Positions 18,355 to 26,558 are shown, counted from the stretch's first letter. The stretch: 64,000 bases of DNA from an uncultured Cellvibrio sp. (GCA_946481095.1 CAMLML010000009.1:1-64000), one strand, 5' to 3'. A program made the numbers and translations. The notes: generated by a model not told the origin, from the sequence alone.

Positions 18355-18379
18355 ATCAATTAATAATTTATTAATTGAT
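18355..18379. promoter_or_regulatory. Perfect 12-bp-arm palindrome, candidate operator
   Basis: ATCAATTAATAA, one central T, then TTATTAATTGAT form an exact inverted repeat with arms of 12 bp. It lies about 300 bp upstream of the first exopolysaccharide gene. A related palindrome ATCAATTGAT lies at 18590-18599. No T-tract follows, and an AT-only stem is a poor terminator, so a protein-binding site is more likely. The regulator is unknown. Confidence 0.5.
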
Positions 18380-18589
18380 TTAGATGACAAATTAATTTTT
18401 TTTGCAGATTTATATTAACAAAATTTGTTGTTTGCAGTGAAAATGCACCAACAGAAACCTTGTTTAATATTGATAAATGCCAATTACTGCACAAAAACAA
18501 TTACTATCGCTTCATATTTTTTAATCAAATTGAATGATATGCATTCAAAAAATATTTATGTCGTCGTAATTATTTCTCACTTCAGCATT

Positions 18590-18599
18590 ATCAATTGAT
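18590..18599. promoter_or_regulatory. ATCAATTGAT palindrome, possible second operator half
   Basis: This exact 10-bp palindrome uses the same half-site (ATCAAT) as the 25-bp palindrome at 18355-18379. The shared half-site in one leader suggests one regulator, but in AT-rich DNA a 10-bp palindrome can arise by chance. Confidence 0.25.
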
Positions 18600-18729
18600 G
18601 CGCAAGCTTGTCACACACCATTTTTCGCGCCAATAGACACACTATATATGTGTCTTTTAATTATCAGGCAGTTGTTATTGATCAGGAGGTAATCAGAGAT
18701 TGTTCTGCAATAAATCAGGATGTGAATCA

Positions 18730-18752
18730 GGCGCAATTGGTTTATTTGCGCC
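18730..18752 (-). terminator. Stem-loop after PhyH gene
   Basis: GGCGCAA and TTGCGCC form a perfect 7-bp stem ten bases after the PhyH stop codon on the minus strand. No long T-run follows, so it may be a transcript-stabilising hairpin rather than an efficient terminator. Confidence 0.35.
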
Positions 18753-18761
18753 ATATAAAAT

Positions 18762-19418
18762 TTATGTGGCGCGATACGAGACCCAATCACTAAACTCCAA
18801 ATGCAAAACCCGGCGCTGAGATGGCTTGATACTTTTGCTGGACGCATGGAGCAGGTGCGGTCGCATAATCAAAGCATCACCGGCTTTTGCTTCGCAAGAA
18901 ACAGGAGTGTCCCGCGAAACAATTTCAGTTATTTGATCTTGTGATAACAATCCATATCGGTGACTACCCGGAATGACTTTCAAACAACCATTTTCTTGTG
19001 TGGAATCATCCAGATGAATACGAATAGTCACCATTGTTTCCAATACAGCTAACGGTGGTTGCACATGTAACGCACCTTCTTTAACACTCCAGTTTTTCCA
19101 CTCGGGATCATCAAATTTTTCTGCAACAGAAACTATTCTGTCTTGATGCCAAGTGACATACCAGTTGGATTCAGATGTTTTATTAAACAGAATTGTTCTG
19201 ACCAATTTATGCTGAAGAGTTAAATAGGATTGTGCACTTGTTAAAAATTCAGCACTGGCAAGATAGGTAGAAACCGAATTTAATTTTTTATCGATCTGGC
19301 GAATGCCGGTTACATCAATATCAAGAGCAGTTTGTTTAATATCATGCAGAATACGATTGATCCATTCTGTTGATATGAAATCTTTTGCAATAGAAAATCC
19401 ATTATTAAAATCATTCAA
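18762..19418 (-). CDS. Phytanoyl-CoA dioxygenase (PhyH) family protein
   Basis: A 218-residue Fe(II)/2-oxoglutarate oxygenase of the PhyH family. WHQD (about residue 90) gives the HxD iron ligands. ENGCLKVIPGSHRYG is the family hallmark, and PHLLHASSKS holds the distal His, with a following Arg (SQRRVLHLEFSD) to bind 2-oxoglutarate. It would hydroxylate an unknown substrate. It overlaps the AraC regulator gene upstream by 8 bp, so both are on one transcript. AraC-PhyH pairs are found in polysaccharide-degrading bacteria, but the substrate is not predictable here. Confidence 0.8.
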   Translation of the reverse strand: MNDFNNGFSIAKDFISTEWINRILHDIKQTALDIDVTGIRQIDKKLNSVSTYLASAEFLTSAQSYLTLQHKLVRTILFNKTSESNWYVTWHQDRIVSVAEKFDDPEWKNWSVKEGALHVQPPLAVLETMVTIRIHLDDSTQENGCLKVIPGSHRYGLLSQDQITEIVSRDTPVSCEAKAGDALIMRPHLLHASSKSIKPSQRRVLHLEFSDWVSYRAT

Positions 19419-20250
19419 TTGTTTTCACCATTTTTTGTTTTAACCATTCTTTCGGTGAAACGCCGCATTGCGATTTAAAAGCGCGCGAAAGAGAGGATTC
19501 ACTACCATAACCGGCTTCTTCAGCAATTAATTTAAGTGGCTGACCTTTGATTAACCACTTTTGTACCAGTCCGATTCGCCAGCGTTGTAAATAATTTGCA
19601 GGGGTGTCGCCAACCGATTCGCGAAATTGATTTGAAAAAACACTGCGCGACATTCCCGCAATTTCAGCGAGACTTTCCACTGACCATTCTTTTTCTGGAT
19701 TCTCGTGCATAGCGACTATGGCGCGACGTAGTTGTGTATGCGCCAAGCCAGCAAGTAATCCAATTGACGTACTGCCAGCTTCCATCAGTTGCCGTAAGAG
19801 TTGTATTAACAAGACTTCAAACATGCGATTGAGCAATGCTTGCCGACCACAATTACTGGCCTCTGCTTCTGCAAATATTAATGTTAATACGGACACGCTA
19901 TCCGGCAATTGTGCCAATGGTATGCAAACGACCTGCGGCAAGGCATTCGCGAGGGGATTTGCAGCAGCGCCCTCAAACAACACATGTGCACAAACAAAAT
20001 CCGCACCGCGATCCGAATCGGTCACAAACCTGTGCGCAAAAGGTCGTGGATAAAAAAGCAGGGTTGGCTCGGAAAGGGAAAAAACTTTGACCCCGCCGTG
20101 CCAGACAGCTGCCTGCCCCTGCCGCAATAAATGCAGCTGCCCGTAGGGTTCTTTTCCATCGAGACTATTGATCCCGCACAAAGGGCCAGTTTGAAATGTA
20201 TGGGCACTGATACTGAAGTGTTCCAGAAGTGAAGCCAGGCGATCAACCAT
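19411..20250 (-). CDS. AraC family transcriptional regulator with cupin-type sensor
   Basis: A 279-residue regulator. The N-terminal half (about 5-150) looks like the cupin_6 sensor domain: GQLHLLRQGQAAVWHGGV and LLFYPRPFAHRF. The C-terminal half holds two helix-turn-helix motifs, SVESLAEIAGMSRSVFSNQF and PLKLIAEEAGYGSESSLSRA, ending FKSQCGVSPKEW. Cupin_6 AraC proteins commonly sit beside detoxification or oxidoreductase genes. It is divergent from the Ohr-type gene across a 117-bp gap with GTATCAT direct repeats, so it may control that pair and its own PhyH partner. Confidence 0.85.
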   Translation of the reverse strand: MVDRLASLLEHFSISAHTFQTGPLCGINSLDGKEPYGQLHLLRQGQAAVWHGGVKVFSLSEPTLLFYPRPFAHRFVTDSDRGADFVCAHVLFEGAAANPLANALPQVVCIPLAQLPDSVSVLTLIFAEAEASNCGRQALLNRMFEVLLIQLLRQLMEAGSTSIGLLAGLAHTQLRRAIVAMHENPEKEWSVESLAEIAGMSRSVFSNQFRESVGDTPANYLQRWRIGLVQKWLIKGQPLKLIAEEAGYGSESSLSRAFKSQCGVSPKEWLKQKMVKTIE

Positions 20251-20288
20251 AAAAAACCATACGAATTGTCAAAAATTTAGGATGAACT

Positions 20289-20305
20289 GTATCATTTCGT
20301 ATCAT
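20289..20305. promoter_or_regulatory. GTATCAT direct repeat, candidate AraC site
   Basis: GTATCAT occurs at 20289-20295 and 20299-20305, exactly one helical turn (10 bp) apart, in the divergent gap between the AraC gene and the Ohr-type gene. ATACGAA at 20259-20265 is the inverse of TTCGTAT at 20296-20302. AraC proteins typically bind such phased direct repeats. Confidence 0.4.
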
Positions 20306-20367
20306 GCATTTCCAGATAATGCTCCTCGTCAACAGACACAAATCAATCGTTAATCAGGAGCAGGATT

Positions 20368-20796
20368 ATGAAACCCGAACAAATTCTCTATACCGCGAAA
20401 GTCATTTCCACTGGTGGTCGTGAAGGCCTCTCTCTATCAGATGACAACGCATTATCGGTTCGTCTATCAACCCCCAAAGAACTGGGTGGCGCTGGCGGTT
20501 CAGGCACCAACCCGGAACAACTTTTCGCCGCTGGTTACTCCGCCTGCTTTTTAGGTGCACTGAAATATGTCGCGAGTAAAAAACACATTGCCATTCCCTC
20601 AACTGCACAGGTCGGCGCTGACGTTGGAATAGGCCCCATACCGACAGGTTTTGCATTACGCGTAAAACTCGAAATACGAATTCCAGGATTGGACTTAACC
20701 GAAATACAAAAATTGGTCGATGCAGCGCATCAAGTCTGCCCTTATTCAAACGCAACTCGTGGCAATGTTGATGTTGAATTAGTCGTCACTAATTAA
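20368..20796 (+). CDS. OsmC/Ohr family organic hydroperoxide resistance protein
   Basis: A 142-residue Ohr-subfamily protein with ATG at 20368 after CAGGAG. Both redox cysteines are in the expected places: AGYSACFLGAL (about residue 60) and HQVCPYSNATRGN (about residue 125). The NPEQLFAAGYSAC and CPYSNATRGN blocks are the Ohr rather than OsmC form. Ohr reduces organic hydroperoxides to alcohols using these thiols with lipoyl partners. Likely co-transcribed with the downstream hydrolase (59-bp gap). Control by the divergent AraC protein is plausible; no MarR-type OhrR gene is adjacent. Confidence 0.88.
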   Translation: MKPEQILYTAKVISTGGREGLSLSDDNALSVRLSTPKELGGAGGSGTNPEQLFAAGYSACFLGALKYVASKKHIAIPSTAQVGADVGIGPIPTGFALRVKLEIRIPGLDLTEIQKLVDAAHQVCPYSNATRGNVDVELVVTN

Positions 20797-20855
20797 TTTT
20801 TCTTCAATCATTTTTATTTTGAAATTTTTATTTAATTAACAAACAGGTTTTTGAT

Positions 20856-21758
20856 ATGAAAATATTTAATCGAATCGCTTCAACACTTTTGTTAAGTTTT
20901 TTATTTCCAATAAACGCAAGTCAGGCAGAAACATTTACAACCCGTGATGGTGTAGAAATATATTACAAAGATTGGGGGCCAAAACAGGGAGAGGTTGTTA
21001 CTTTTAGTCATGGCTGGCCGTTAAATTCCGATAGTTGGGAATCACAAATGCAATTTCTGGCAGATAAAGGCTATCGAGTGATTGCACATGATCGTCGCGG
21101 TCATGGCCGCTCCAGTCAGCCCTGGGATGGTAATGATATGGATCATTACGCCGATGATTTGGCAGATCTCATCAAAACATTGAATCTTAAGAATGTAACA
21201 CTGGTTGGATTTTCAACGGGTGGCGGAGAAATTTCACGTTACATCGGGCGACACGGAACCAAACGAGTGAAAAAAGCGGTATTGGTGAGCGCCGTTCCGC
21301 CTATCATGCTGAAAACTGCCGATAATCCAAATGGAATTCCACTTGATGTATTCGATGGATTACGTAAAGCCTCGCAACAAAATCGTTCGCAATTGTATCT
21401 TGATATAGCATCAGGACCCTTTTTTGGTTTCAATCGATCCGGTGCAAAACCTTCTGCAGGATTGATTCAATCTTTTTGGCGGCAAGGCATGTTAGCCGGT
21501 GCAAAAAATACTTATGATTCTATAGCCGCTTTTTCCGCTACTGATTTCAGAGATGATTTGAAAAAATTTGATGTGCCAACATTAGTTATTCATGGTGATG
21601 ACGATCAAATTGTACCTATCAACATATCAGGAAAAGCATCCGCTGCTTTAATTAAAAATGCAAAATTAAAAGTTTACAACGGCGCTCCACACGGCTTGGC
21701 CGACACGAACAAAGATCAATTGAATCAGGATTTATTGGAATTTTTGCAGGAAAAATAA
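20856..21758 (+). CDS. Alpha/beta hydrolase, chloroperoxidase/esterase-like, exported
   Basis: A 300-residue alpha/beta-hydrolase with an N-terminal signal peptide ending near INASQAE (about residue 24). The nucleophile elbow GFSTGGGE (Ser about residue 119), the acid in HGDDDQIVP and the His in GAPHGLAD form the triad. The [11 protein letters not shown] and [12 protein letters not shown] blocks are typical of the non-heme chloroperoxidase/arylesterase group, most members of which lack a signal peptide. Periplasmic location would be notable. It follows the Ohr-type gene, so the two may form an oxidant or xenobiotic response pair. Confidence 0.85.
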   Translation: MKIFNRIASTLLLSFLFPINASQAETFTTRDGVEIYYKDWGPKQGEVVTFSHGWPLNSDSWESQMQFLADKGYRVIAHDRRGHGRSSQPWDGNDMDHYADDLADLIKTLNLKNVTLVGFSTGGGEISRYIGRHGTKRVKKAVLVSAVPPIMLKTADNPNGIPLDVFDGLRKASQQNRSQLYLDIASGPFFGFNRSGAKPSAGLIQSFWRQGMLAGAKNTYDSIAAFSATDFRDDLKKFDVPTLVIHGDDDQIVPINISGKASAALIKNAKLKVYNGAPHGLADTNKDQLNQDLLEFLQEK

Positions 21759-21770
21759 ATCGCACCAAAT

Positions 21771-21799
21771 AAAAAGCCATCCTCTCGGATGGCTTTTTT
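21771..21799. terminator. Bidirectional rho-independent terminator
   Basis: GCCATCC-tctc-GGATGGC with A5 before and T6 after. It serves the convergent ends of the hydrolase (plus) and decarboxylase (minus) genes. Confidence 0.88.
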
Positions 21800-21804
21800 G
21801 TTCT

Positions 21805-24057
21805 TTACTGCTTCACGCAATCCACAAAATAATCTTTTCTTCCATCGACTTCGCGTTTCACCAAACCGTGAACGTCGGTTTCGAAGCCGGGGAATTTTTC
21901 ATTGAAGTCGCGGGCGAATTTCAAATAATCCACAATGGTTTTATTGAAGCGTTCGCCGGGGATTAACAGTGGAATCCCTGGTGGATAAGGCGTTAACAAT
22001 ATAGACGTGATGCGGCCTTCCAATTCGTTTAACGGCACGCGTTCGATTTCGCGGTGTGCCATTTTTGCAAAAGCGTCAGATGGTTTCATTGCAGGTTGCA
22101 TATCGGATAAATACATTTCTGTAGTTAAACGTGCAACGTCGTATGCTTTGTAGAAATCGTGAATTTGTTGGCACAGATCGCGCAGACCTATACGCTCATA
22201 ACGTGGGTTCGCTTGTGCGAATTCCGGCATGATGCGCCACATGGGTTGGTTTTTATCATAGTCGTCTTTGAATTGTTGCAATGCGGTCAACAAGGTATTC
22301 CAGCGGCCTTTGGTAATACCGATGGTGAACATAATGAAGAAAGAATAGAGCCCGCATTTTTCAATAATCACACCATTTTCCGCGAGATATTTGGTGACGA
22401 TTGAAGCAGGAATTCCAGTTTCAGCGAATTGGCCGTTAACCGACAAACCCGGATTGACGATTGTCGCTTTAATTGGATCCAGCATATTGAAATTCGGCGC
22501 GAGCTTACCAAAACCGTGCCAATTGTCATCGCTACGCAAAATCCAATCATCACGTGTGCCAACACCGTCCGCAGCAAATTCATCAGGCCCCCACACCTGG
22601 AACCACCAATCCTGTCCCCATTCTGCATCCACTTTTTTCATGGCGCGACGGAAATCAAGCGCTTCCAAAATGGATTCTTCAACCAATGCATGGCCACCGG
22701 GCGCTTCCATCATGGCAGCGGCAATATCACAGGAGGCAATAATCGAATATTGTGGTGATGTGGATGTGTGCATCAAATAGGCTTCGTTAAATGCATCCTG
22801 ATCCAACTTAACTTTTTCAGATTCACGCACAAGAACTTGTGATGCTTGCGATAAACCGGCGAGCAGTTTGTGTGTGGATTGTGTTGAGAAAATCATCGAC
22901 TCTTTTGCACGCGGACGATCCTTACCAATCGCGTGCATATCTTTATAAAATTCATGGAATGTGGCGTGCGGCAACCAGGCTTCATCGAAATGCAATGTAT
23001 CGATTTTTCCATCCAGTAATTCTTTTAATTTTTCGACGTTATACACCACACCATCGTAAGTCGATTGGGTGATGGTTAAAATACGTGGCTTTTTATTTTT
23101 CGCTTCACGTGCAAACGGGTTGGCTTCAATTTTTCGCGCAATCGATTCAGGTGTAAATTCTGCCAGAGGAATAGGGCCAATAATGCCGAGATTATTTCGT
23201 GTTGGCATTAAAAAAACCGGAATCGCGCCGCACATAATAATCGAGTGCAAAATCGATTTATGGCAGTTGCGATCCACCACCACAATATCGCCCGGCGCAA
23301 CAGTTGAGTGCCACACCATTTTGTTGGATGTGGAAGTTCCGTTGGTCACAAAGTAACAATGGTCTGCATTAAAAATGCGCGCCGCATTGCGTTCGGATGC
23401 AGCGATTGGCCCGGTGTGATCAAGCAGCTGCCCCAATTCTTCCACCGCATTACACACGTCGGCACGCAACATATTTTCACCAAAAAACTGATGAAACATT
23501 TGTCCAATCGGTGATTTCAAAAATGCCACACCACCTGAGTGACCGGGGCAGTGCCAGGAATAAGATCCATCCTGCGCGTAATCCACCAACGCGCGGAAAA
23601 ATGGCGGCGCCAATCCATCAAGATAGGATTTCGCTTCACGAATAATATGACGCGCCACAAATTCCGGCGTGTCTTCAAACATATGAATGAAGCCGTGCAG
23701 TTCACGCAAAATATCGTTGGGGATATGACGTGATGTGCGTGTCTCGCCATACAAATAAATCGGAATATCCGCGTTTTTGTAGCGAATTTCTTCCACAAAT
23801 GCGCGCAAGGATTTCAATGCATGATCAGTTTCTTCTTCCGACCCGGCGCCGAACTCTTCATCATCTATCGACAAAATAAAAGCCGAGGCACGTGATTGCT
23901 GCTGCGCAAACTGGGACAAGTCACCATAACTGGTAACACCCAAAACCTCCCAATTTTCTCCTTGAATAGCATCGGCCAAAGCCCTGATGCCCAACCCAGA
24001 GGTATTTTCCGAACGGAAATCTTCGTCAATGATGACAATAGGAAAGCGAAATTTCAT
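21805..24057 (-). CDS. Orn/Lys/Arg decarboxylase, biodegradative type
   Basis: A PLP-dependent fold-I decarboxylase of 750 residues. The start is ATG 24057, five bases after GGAG; the longer frame to 24093 lacks a ribosome site. It has an N-terminal response-regulator-like wing (FPIVIIDEDFRSE, about 1-130). The PLP domain includes NGTSTSNKM and the Schiff-base Lys in STQSTHKLLAGLSQASQ (about residue 385), followed by the C-terminal domain with LTPYPPGIPLLIPGE. The length matches inducible AdiA/CadA/SpeF enzymes. The sequence looks nearest to arginine/lysine decarboxylases of aquatic gammaproteobacteria. No antiporter gene is adjacent, so an acid-resistance role is uncertain. Confidence 0.88.
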   Translation of the reverse strand: MKFRFPIVIIDEDFRSENTSGLGIRALADAIQGENWEVLGVTSYGDLSQFAQQQSRASAFILSIDDEEFGAGSEEETDHALKSLRAFVEEIRYKNADIPIYLYGETRTSRHIPNDILRELHGFIHMFEDTPEFVARHIIREAKSYLDGLAPPFFRALVDYAQDGSYSWHCPGHSGGVAFLKSPIGQMFHQFFGENMLRADVCNAVEELGQLLDHTGPIAASERNAARIFNADHCYFVTNGTSTSNKMVWHSTVAPGDIVVVDRNCHKSILHSIIMCGAIPVFLMPTRNNLGIIGPIPLAEFTPESIARKIEANPFAREAKNKKPRILTITQSTYDGVVYNVEKLKELLDGKIDTLHFDEAWLPHATFHEFYKDMHAIGKDRPRAKESMIFSTQSTHKLLAGLSQASQVLVRESEKVKLDQDAFNEAYLMHTSTSPQYSIIASCDIAAAMMEAPGGHALVEESILEALDFRRAMKKVDAEWGQDWWFQVWGPDEFAADGVGTRDDWILRSDDNWHGFGKLAPNFNMLDPIKATIVNPGLSVNGQFAETGIPASIVTKYLAENGVIIEKCGLYSFFIMFTIGITKGRWNTLLTALQQFKDDYDKNQPMWRIMPEFAQANPRYERIGLRDLCQQIHDFYKAYDVARLTTEMYLSDMQPAMKPSDAFAKMAHREIERVPLNELEGRITSILLTPYPPGIPLLIPGERFNKTIVDYLKFARDFNEKFPGFETDVHGLVKREVDGRKDYFVDCVKQ

Positions 24058-24400
24058 GGAATCTCCACAATATAAACAATAGGGGAATTTCACTTGCTGG
24101 CAGAACGCCTCTGGGTGTCGCTTGGGTGATGCTGACGTGCATCGGACGAGGCGCGATTGTAAAACAATAAAAACTATAGATCACGAATTTGTTTCCCTCG
24201 ACCCTGTGCTTTTTCCTGCAGGCCTTGTATATACTCGGCTGCAGCCAAATTACCCAATTCCACCTATGGGCTACACCGTGGTGATCATCGGGCAGGCACG
24301 GGGGCCTGCCCCTACAAAACCATAATTCAGATATTCGATTTAATCCGATGTAGGGCGGGTCAAGACCCGCGTGTGCGAAGTGATAATTACAGGAGTAATG
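24058..24400. other. Intergenic stretch with inverted repeats, no gene
   Basis: This 343-bp gap holds the divergent promoters of the decarboxylase and the sigma/zinc-finger gene, and two GC-rich inverted repeats near its right end. A 67-codon open frame at 24122 has no ribosome site or recognisable sequence and is not accepted. Confidence 0.5.
24290..24370. repeat. Pair of GC-rich inverted repeats (REP/MITE-like)
   Basis: GGGCAGGC (24290-24297) pairs with GCCTGCCC (24304-24311), followed by CTAC. GCGGGTC (24355-24361) pairs with GACCCGC (24364-24370), preceded by GTAGG. The two units are inverted relative to each other around an AT spacer (CCCCTAC ... GTAGGGC). This is like dispersed intergenic repeats of many proteobacteria. 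They stand out from the AT-rich surroundings. Confidence 0.5.
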
Positions 24401-24757
24401 ATGAGCGACGACGATAATAAAGATCCACAGAAGCAGGCAGAAGCCACCAGAGAGGTTCTAGCCAATTTAACTACTCGCGAAGCAGAAGCGCTTAGAAAAA
24501 GATTTGGAATTGATATTTCATCAGATCCAACATTACAAGAAATAGCTTTTCAATTTGACGTAACGCGAGAACGTATTGAACAAATAGAAGAAAAAGCCCT
24601 GAAGAAACTCGCTCGAAAAAAAGAGCTCGAAGCGTTACCCAAATGTTCCTTTTGCAAATTGCGTAGCGATCAAGTTAATCGATTAATTGCAGCACCGGAT
24701 TCTGATGTTTTTATTTGTGATGGGTGTGTGAAGGAGTGTTTGAAAGTTTTGGAGTGA
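24401..24757 (+). CDS. Sigma-70 region 4-like HTH fused to ClpX-type zinc finger
   Basis: A 118-residue cytoplasmic protein, start at ATG 24401 five bases after AGGAG (an ATG at 24398 is also possible). Residues 20-70 read as sigma-70 region 4: LTTREAEALRKRFGID, then TLQEIAFQFDVTRERIEQIE and EKALKKL. Residues 80-115 are a C4 ClpX-type zinc finger: CSFC, 26 residues, then CDGCVKEC. The first part would bind -35-like DNA or RNA polymerase, and the second is the dimerising, adaptor-binding domain of ClpX. No sigma region 2 is present, so it is not a complete sigma factor. It precedes a protein with an RX4H motif by 55 bp. Confidence 0.8.
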   Translation: MSDDDNKDPQKQAEATREVLANLTTREAEALRKRFGIDISSDPTLQEIAFQFDVTRERIEQIEEKALKKLARKKELEALPKCSFCKLRSDQVNRLIAAPDSDVFICDGCVKECLKVLE

Positions 24758-24812
24758 CTCCGAAGTTAGAGATTTGTTGACCCTTAAAAAATATTTGAAT
24801 AAGAGATGCCCC

Positions 24813-25958
24813 ATGTATGAAATTCAGCTCAAAGAACGATTTGCCGGTTATTGCGTCACATCAGCCAAGGCTGGAGAAGAAGTGCAAGTACAAGTATCTG
24901 GAATAACATCGACAGAGAACGGCGACATACACCTAAAATACCTTGAAGGCATACCGCAGACCGTACTATCTATGGTCGCTCCAAATATGTTGCCCTGTGA
25001 CATAAAAAGCATGGTAGTTGTTATTTCTAAGGATTTGAAAGCCAAGGTATACATTAATGAATTTGATATTGAAGGTATTGCCCTAGTCAAAGCTAAAAAA
25101 GTTGAAGCAGGACAAGCAGTGACCAAAGATGATCTTTCAGGTTTTGAAAGGATTTCGCTTAAAGGTATTGAATTCCCTGAAGACCATGCGTTTTTCTGTG
25201 TATTGTCATTTCAATGGGACAGAGTATACGTATTCGATTTTTCTCCATTAACTGGGATTGATGAAATTATCGAATATGATGTAGAGGAAGTCTTAGGAAA
25301 GTATTTTTCTTACCTAACATTTAAGACTTTCCATAAAATATCAGATGTGGTTTTAGAGGCTTTACTAAAACAAAATTGGTTTCCATTTTATGCGTTGAGC
25401 ATTTCAACTATTGAATCAATTATTAGTTACGCCAAATCAGGCTGGGAAATTGATGAGCTACTAGAAAATATTGAAAAAGATACTTTGATGTATATTGAAG
25501 AGCGACAAGAAATATGGGATCAAGATCAAAAATTTTCTGCCTTTAATCAATTCTTAATGTTAGCTGTAGCGAGACATCGAGAAGGAGACTTTGTAAGTTC
25601 GGTATCTATTCTATACCCAAAGATTGAAGCTCTAATCAGGCATGACTTTGTCAAAGACAATCCAGGCAAGCAAGGACGAAAATCAGAATTACTTGTACAG
25701 CATGTGACACAAAAAACTCTAAAAAACATTGCTGCATTGACCACTTTTATACCAGAAAAATTCAAACGTTATTTGGCAGAGTGCTATTTCAAGGAATTTA
25801 GCCATGATAATTTTGACAATCAAATTAGTAGGCATTCTGTTGCACATGGAGCAAGCTCAATTGATAAATACAACAAAAAAGCATCATTACTTGGCTTTTT
25901 AGTGTATTCCCAAATTGTCGAATATCTCAAACAATCAAACAGAGCGAGCATAAAATAA
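24813..25958 (+). CDS. Unknown protein with C-terminal HEPN-like RX4H motif
   Basis: A 381-residue soluble protein. ATG 24813 is preferred over TTG 24774 because the intervening leader is basic and lacks a ribosome site. The N-terminal half (about 1-175) is beta-rich with no recognised domain. The C-terminal half (about 230-380) is helical, with ILYPKIEALIRHDFV and ISRHSVAHGASS; RHSVAH fits the RX4H pattern of HEPN ribonuclease-like domains, also seen in non-toxic abortive-infection-like proteins. It probably shares a transcript with the preceding sigma/zinc-finger gene. Function unknown; a defence or stress role is only a hypothesis. Confidence 0.6.
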   Translation: MYEIQLKERFAGYCVTSAKAGEEVQVQVSGITSTENGDIHLKYLEGIPQTVLSMVAPNMLPCDIKSMVVVISKDLKAKVYINEFDIEGIALVKAKKVEAGQAVTKDDLSGFERISLKGIEFPEDHAFFCVLSFQWDRVYVFDFSPLTGIDEIIEYDVEEVLGKYFSYLTFKTFHKISDVVLEALLKQNWFPFYALSISTIESIISYAKSGWEIDELLENIEKDTLMYIEERQEIWDQDQKFSAFNQFLMLAVARHREGDFVSSVSILYPKIEALIRHDFVKDNPGKQGRKSELLVQHVTQKTLKNIAALTTFIPEKFKRYLAECYFKEFSHDNFDNQISRHSVAHGASSIDKYNKKASLLGFLVYSQIVEYLKQSNRASIK

Positions 25959-25965
25959 AGGTACG

Positions 25966-25997
25966 AAAAATTTAGCCTAATAACAGACTAAATTTTT
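25966..25997. terminator. Bidirectional terminator
   Basis: AAAAATTTAG and CTAAATTTTT form a perfect 10-bp stem with a 12-base loop between the convergent ends of the RX4H gene and fdxA. The stem is AT-rich, but the A5/T5 flanks are part of it, giving U-tracts on both strands. Confidence 0.65.
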
Positions 25998-26000
25998 CCA

Positions 26001-26324
26001 CTACCTCTCCAAATACCCCAACTTCCCCAACACCCCATCCCATTGCTCATGATCCGGTAATGCTTCTTTCACTTCGGAAATTACCGGCCAAAACTTGGAA
26101 AGCTCTGCATTGAGTTCAATAAAATGTAATTGATCTACGGGAACTTTATCTTCCTCATAAATGGCGCTGACGGGACATTCTGGCACACAGAGATCGCAAT
26201 CAACACAAAGTTCTGGATCAATCACCAAAAAGTTGGGCCCCTCTTTGAAAGCGTCTACAGGACAAACTTCCACACAAGTGGTGTGTTTACATTTGATGCA
26301 ATTTTCCGTTACGACATAGGTCAT
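26001..26324 (-). CDS. fdxA: Seven-iron ferredoxin FdxA
   Basis: A 107-residue ferredoxin very similar in layout to Azotobacter vinelandii ferredoxin I. The first ligand set is [14 protein letters not shown] and the second [12 protein letters not shown], with the conserved tail [11 protein letters not shown] and [13 protein letters not shown]. These give one [3Fe-4S] and one [4Fe-4S] cluster. The Cys found two residues after the CPVD turn in A. vinelandii FdI (CPVDC) is Ala here; it is a free cysteine in that protein, so clusters should still form. A small cytoplasmic electron carrier. It is monocistronic and divergent from the diguanylate cyclase gene. Confidence 0.93.
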   Translation of the reverse strand: MTYVVTENCIKCKHTTCVEVCPVDAFKEGPNFLVIDPELCVDCDLCVPECPVSAIYEEDKVPVDQLHFIELNAELSKFWPVISEVKEALPDHEQWDGVLGKLGYLER

Positions 26325-26558
26325 CAGATTTACTCCTGTATGCGGGAGTTCAATTTACCGAAAATAAATTGAGGGCGTAAAGCGAGTTTTTTTCATAGCC
26401 AAAGTTAATTTTTTTATAAGCGCATTGATTTTCTCCATCCCTATATTGTGACCTTTGGCACATGAATTTGATAAACCCCGCCAAATATGCCCCAAAACTG
26501 GAAAAAGCCCTGATTTCCACCATACTTCGGGGACGCTTCTGTCTGCATATCCAAAAGA

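Larger units (their letters stand above)
18058..18761 (-). promoter_or_regulatory. 704-bp AT-rich leader of the exopolysaccharide operon
   Basis: No convincing gene lies here; the short open frames at 18608-18847 lack ribosome sites and protein-like composition. The stretch is very AT-rich and contains several inverted repeats: 18355-18379, 18530-18548, 18590-18599 and AGACACA/TGTGTCT at 18635-18655. It is upstream of the whole exopolysaccharide operon and downstream of the convergent-side PhyH gene, so operon promoters and operators probably lie here. No exact -35/-10 is assigned. Confidence 0.5.

Noticed and set aside
18608..18847. Short open frames on both strands in the exopolysaccharide leader
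   Set aside because: No ribosome sites, no recognisable sequence, and they overlap palindromes and the PhyH end.
24122..24325. 67-codon plus-strand open frame upstream of the sigma/zinc-finger gene
   Set aside because: It covers one of the GC-rich inverted repeats, lacks a ribosome site, and its composition is not protein-like.
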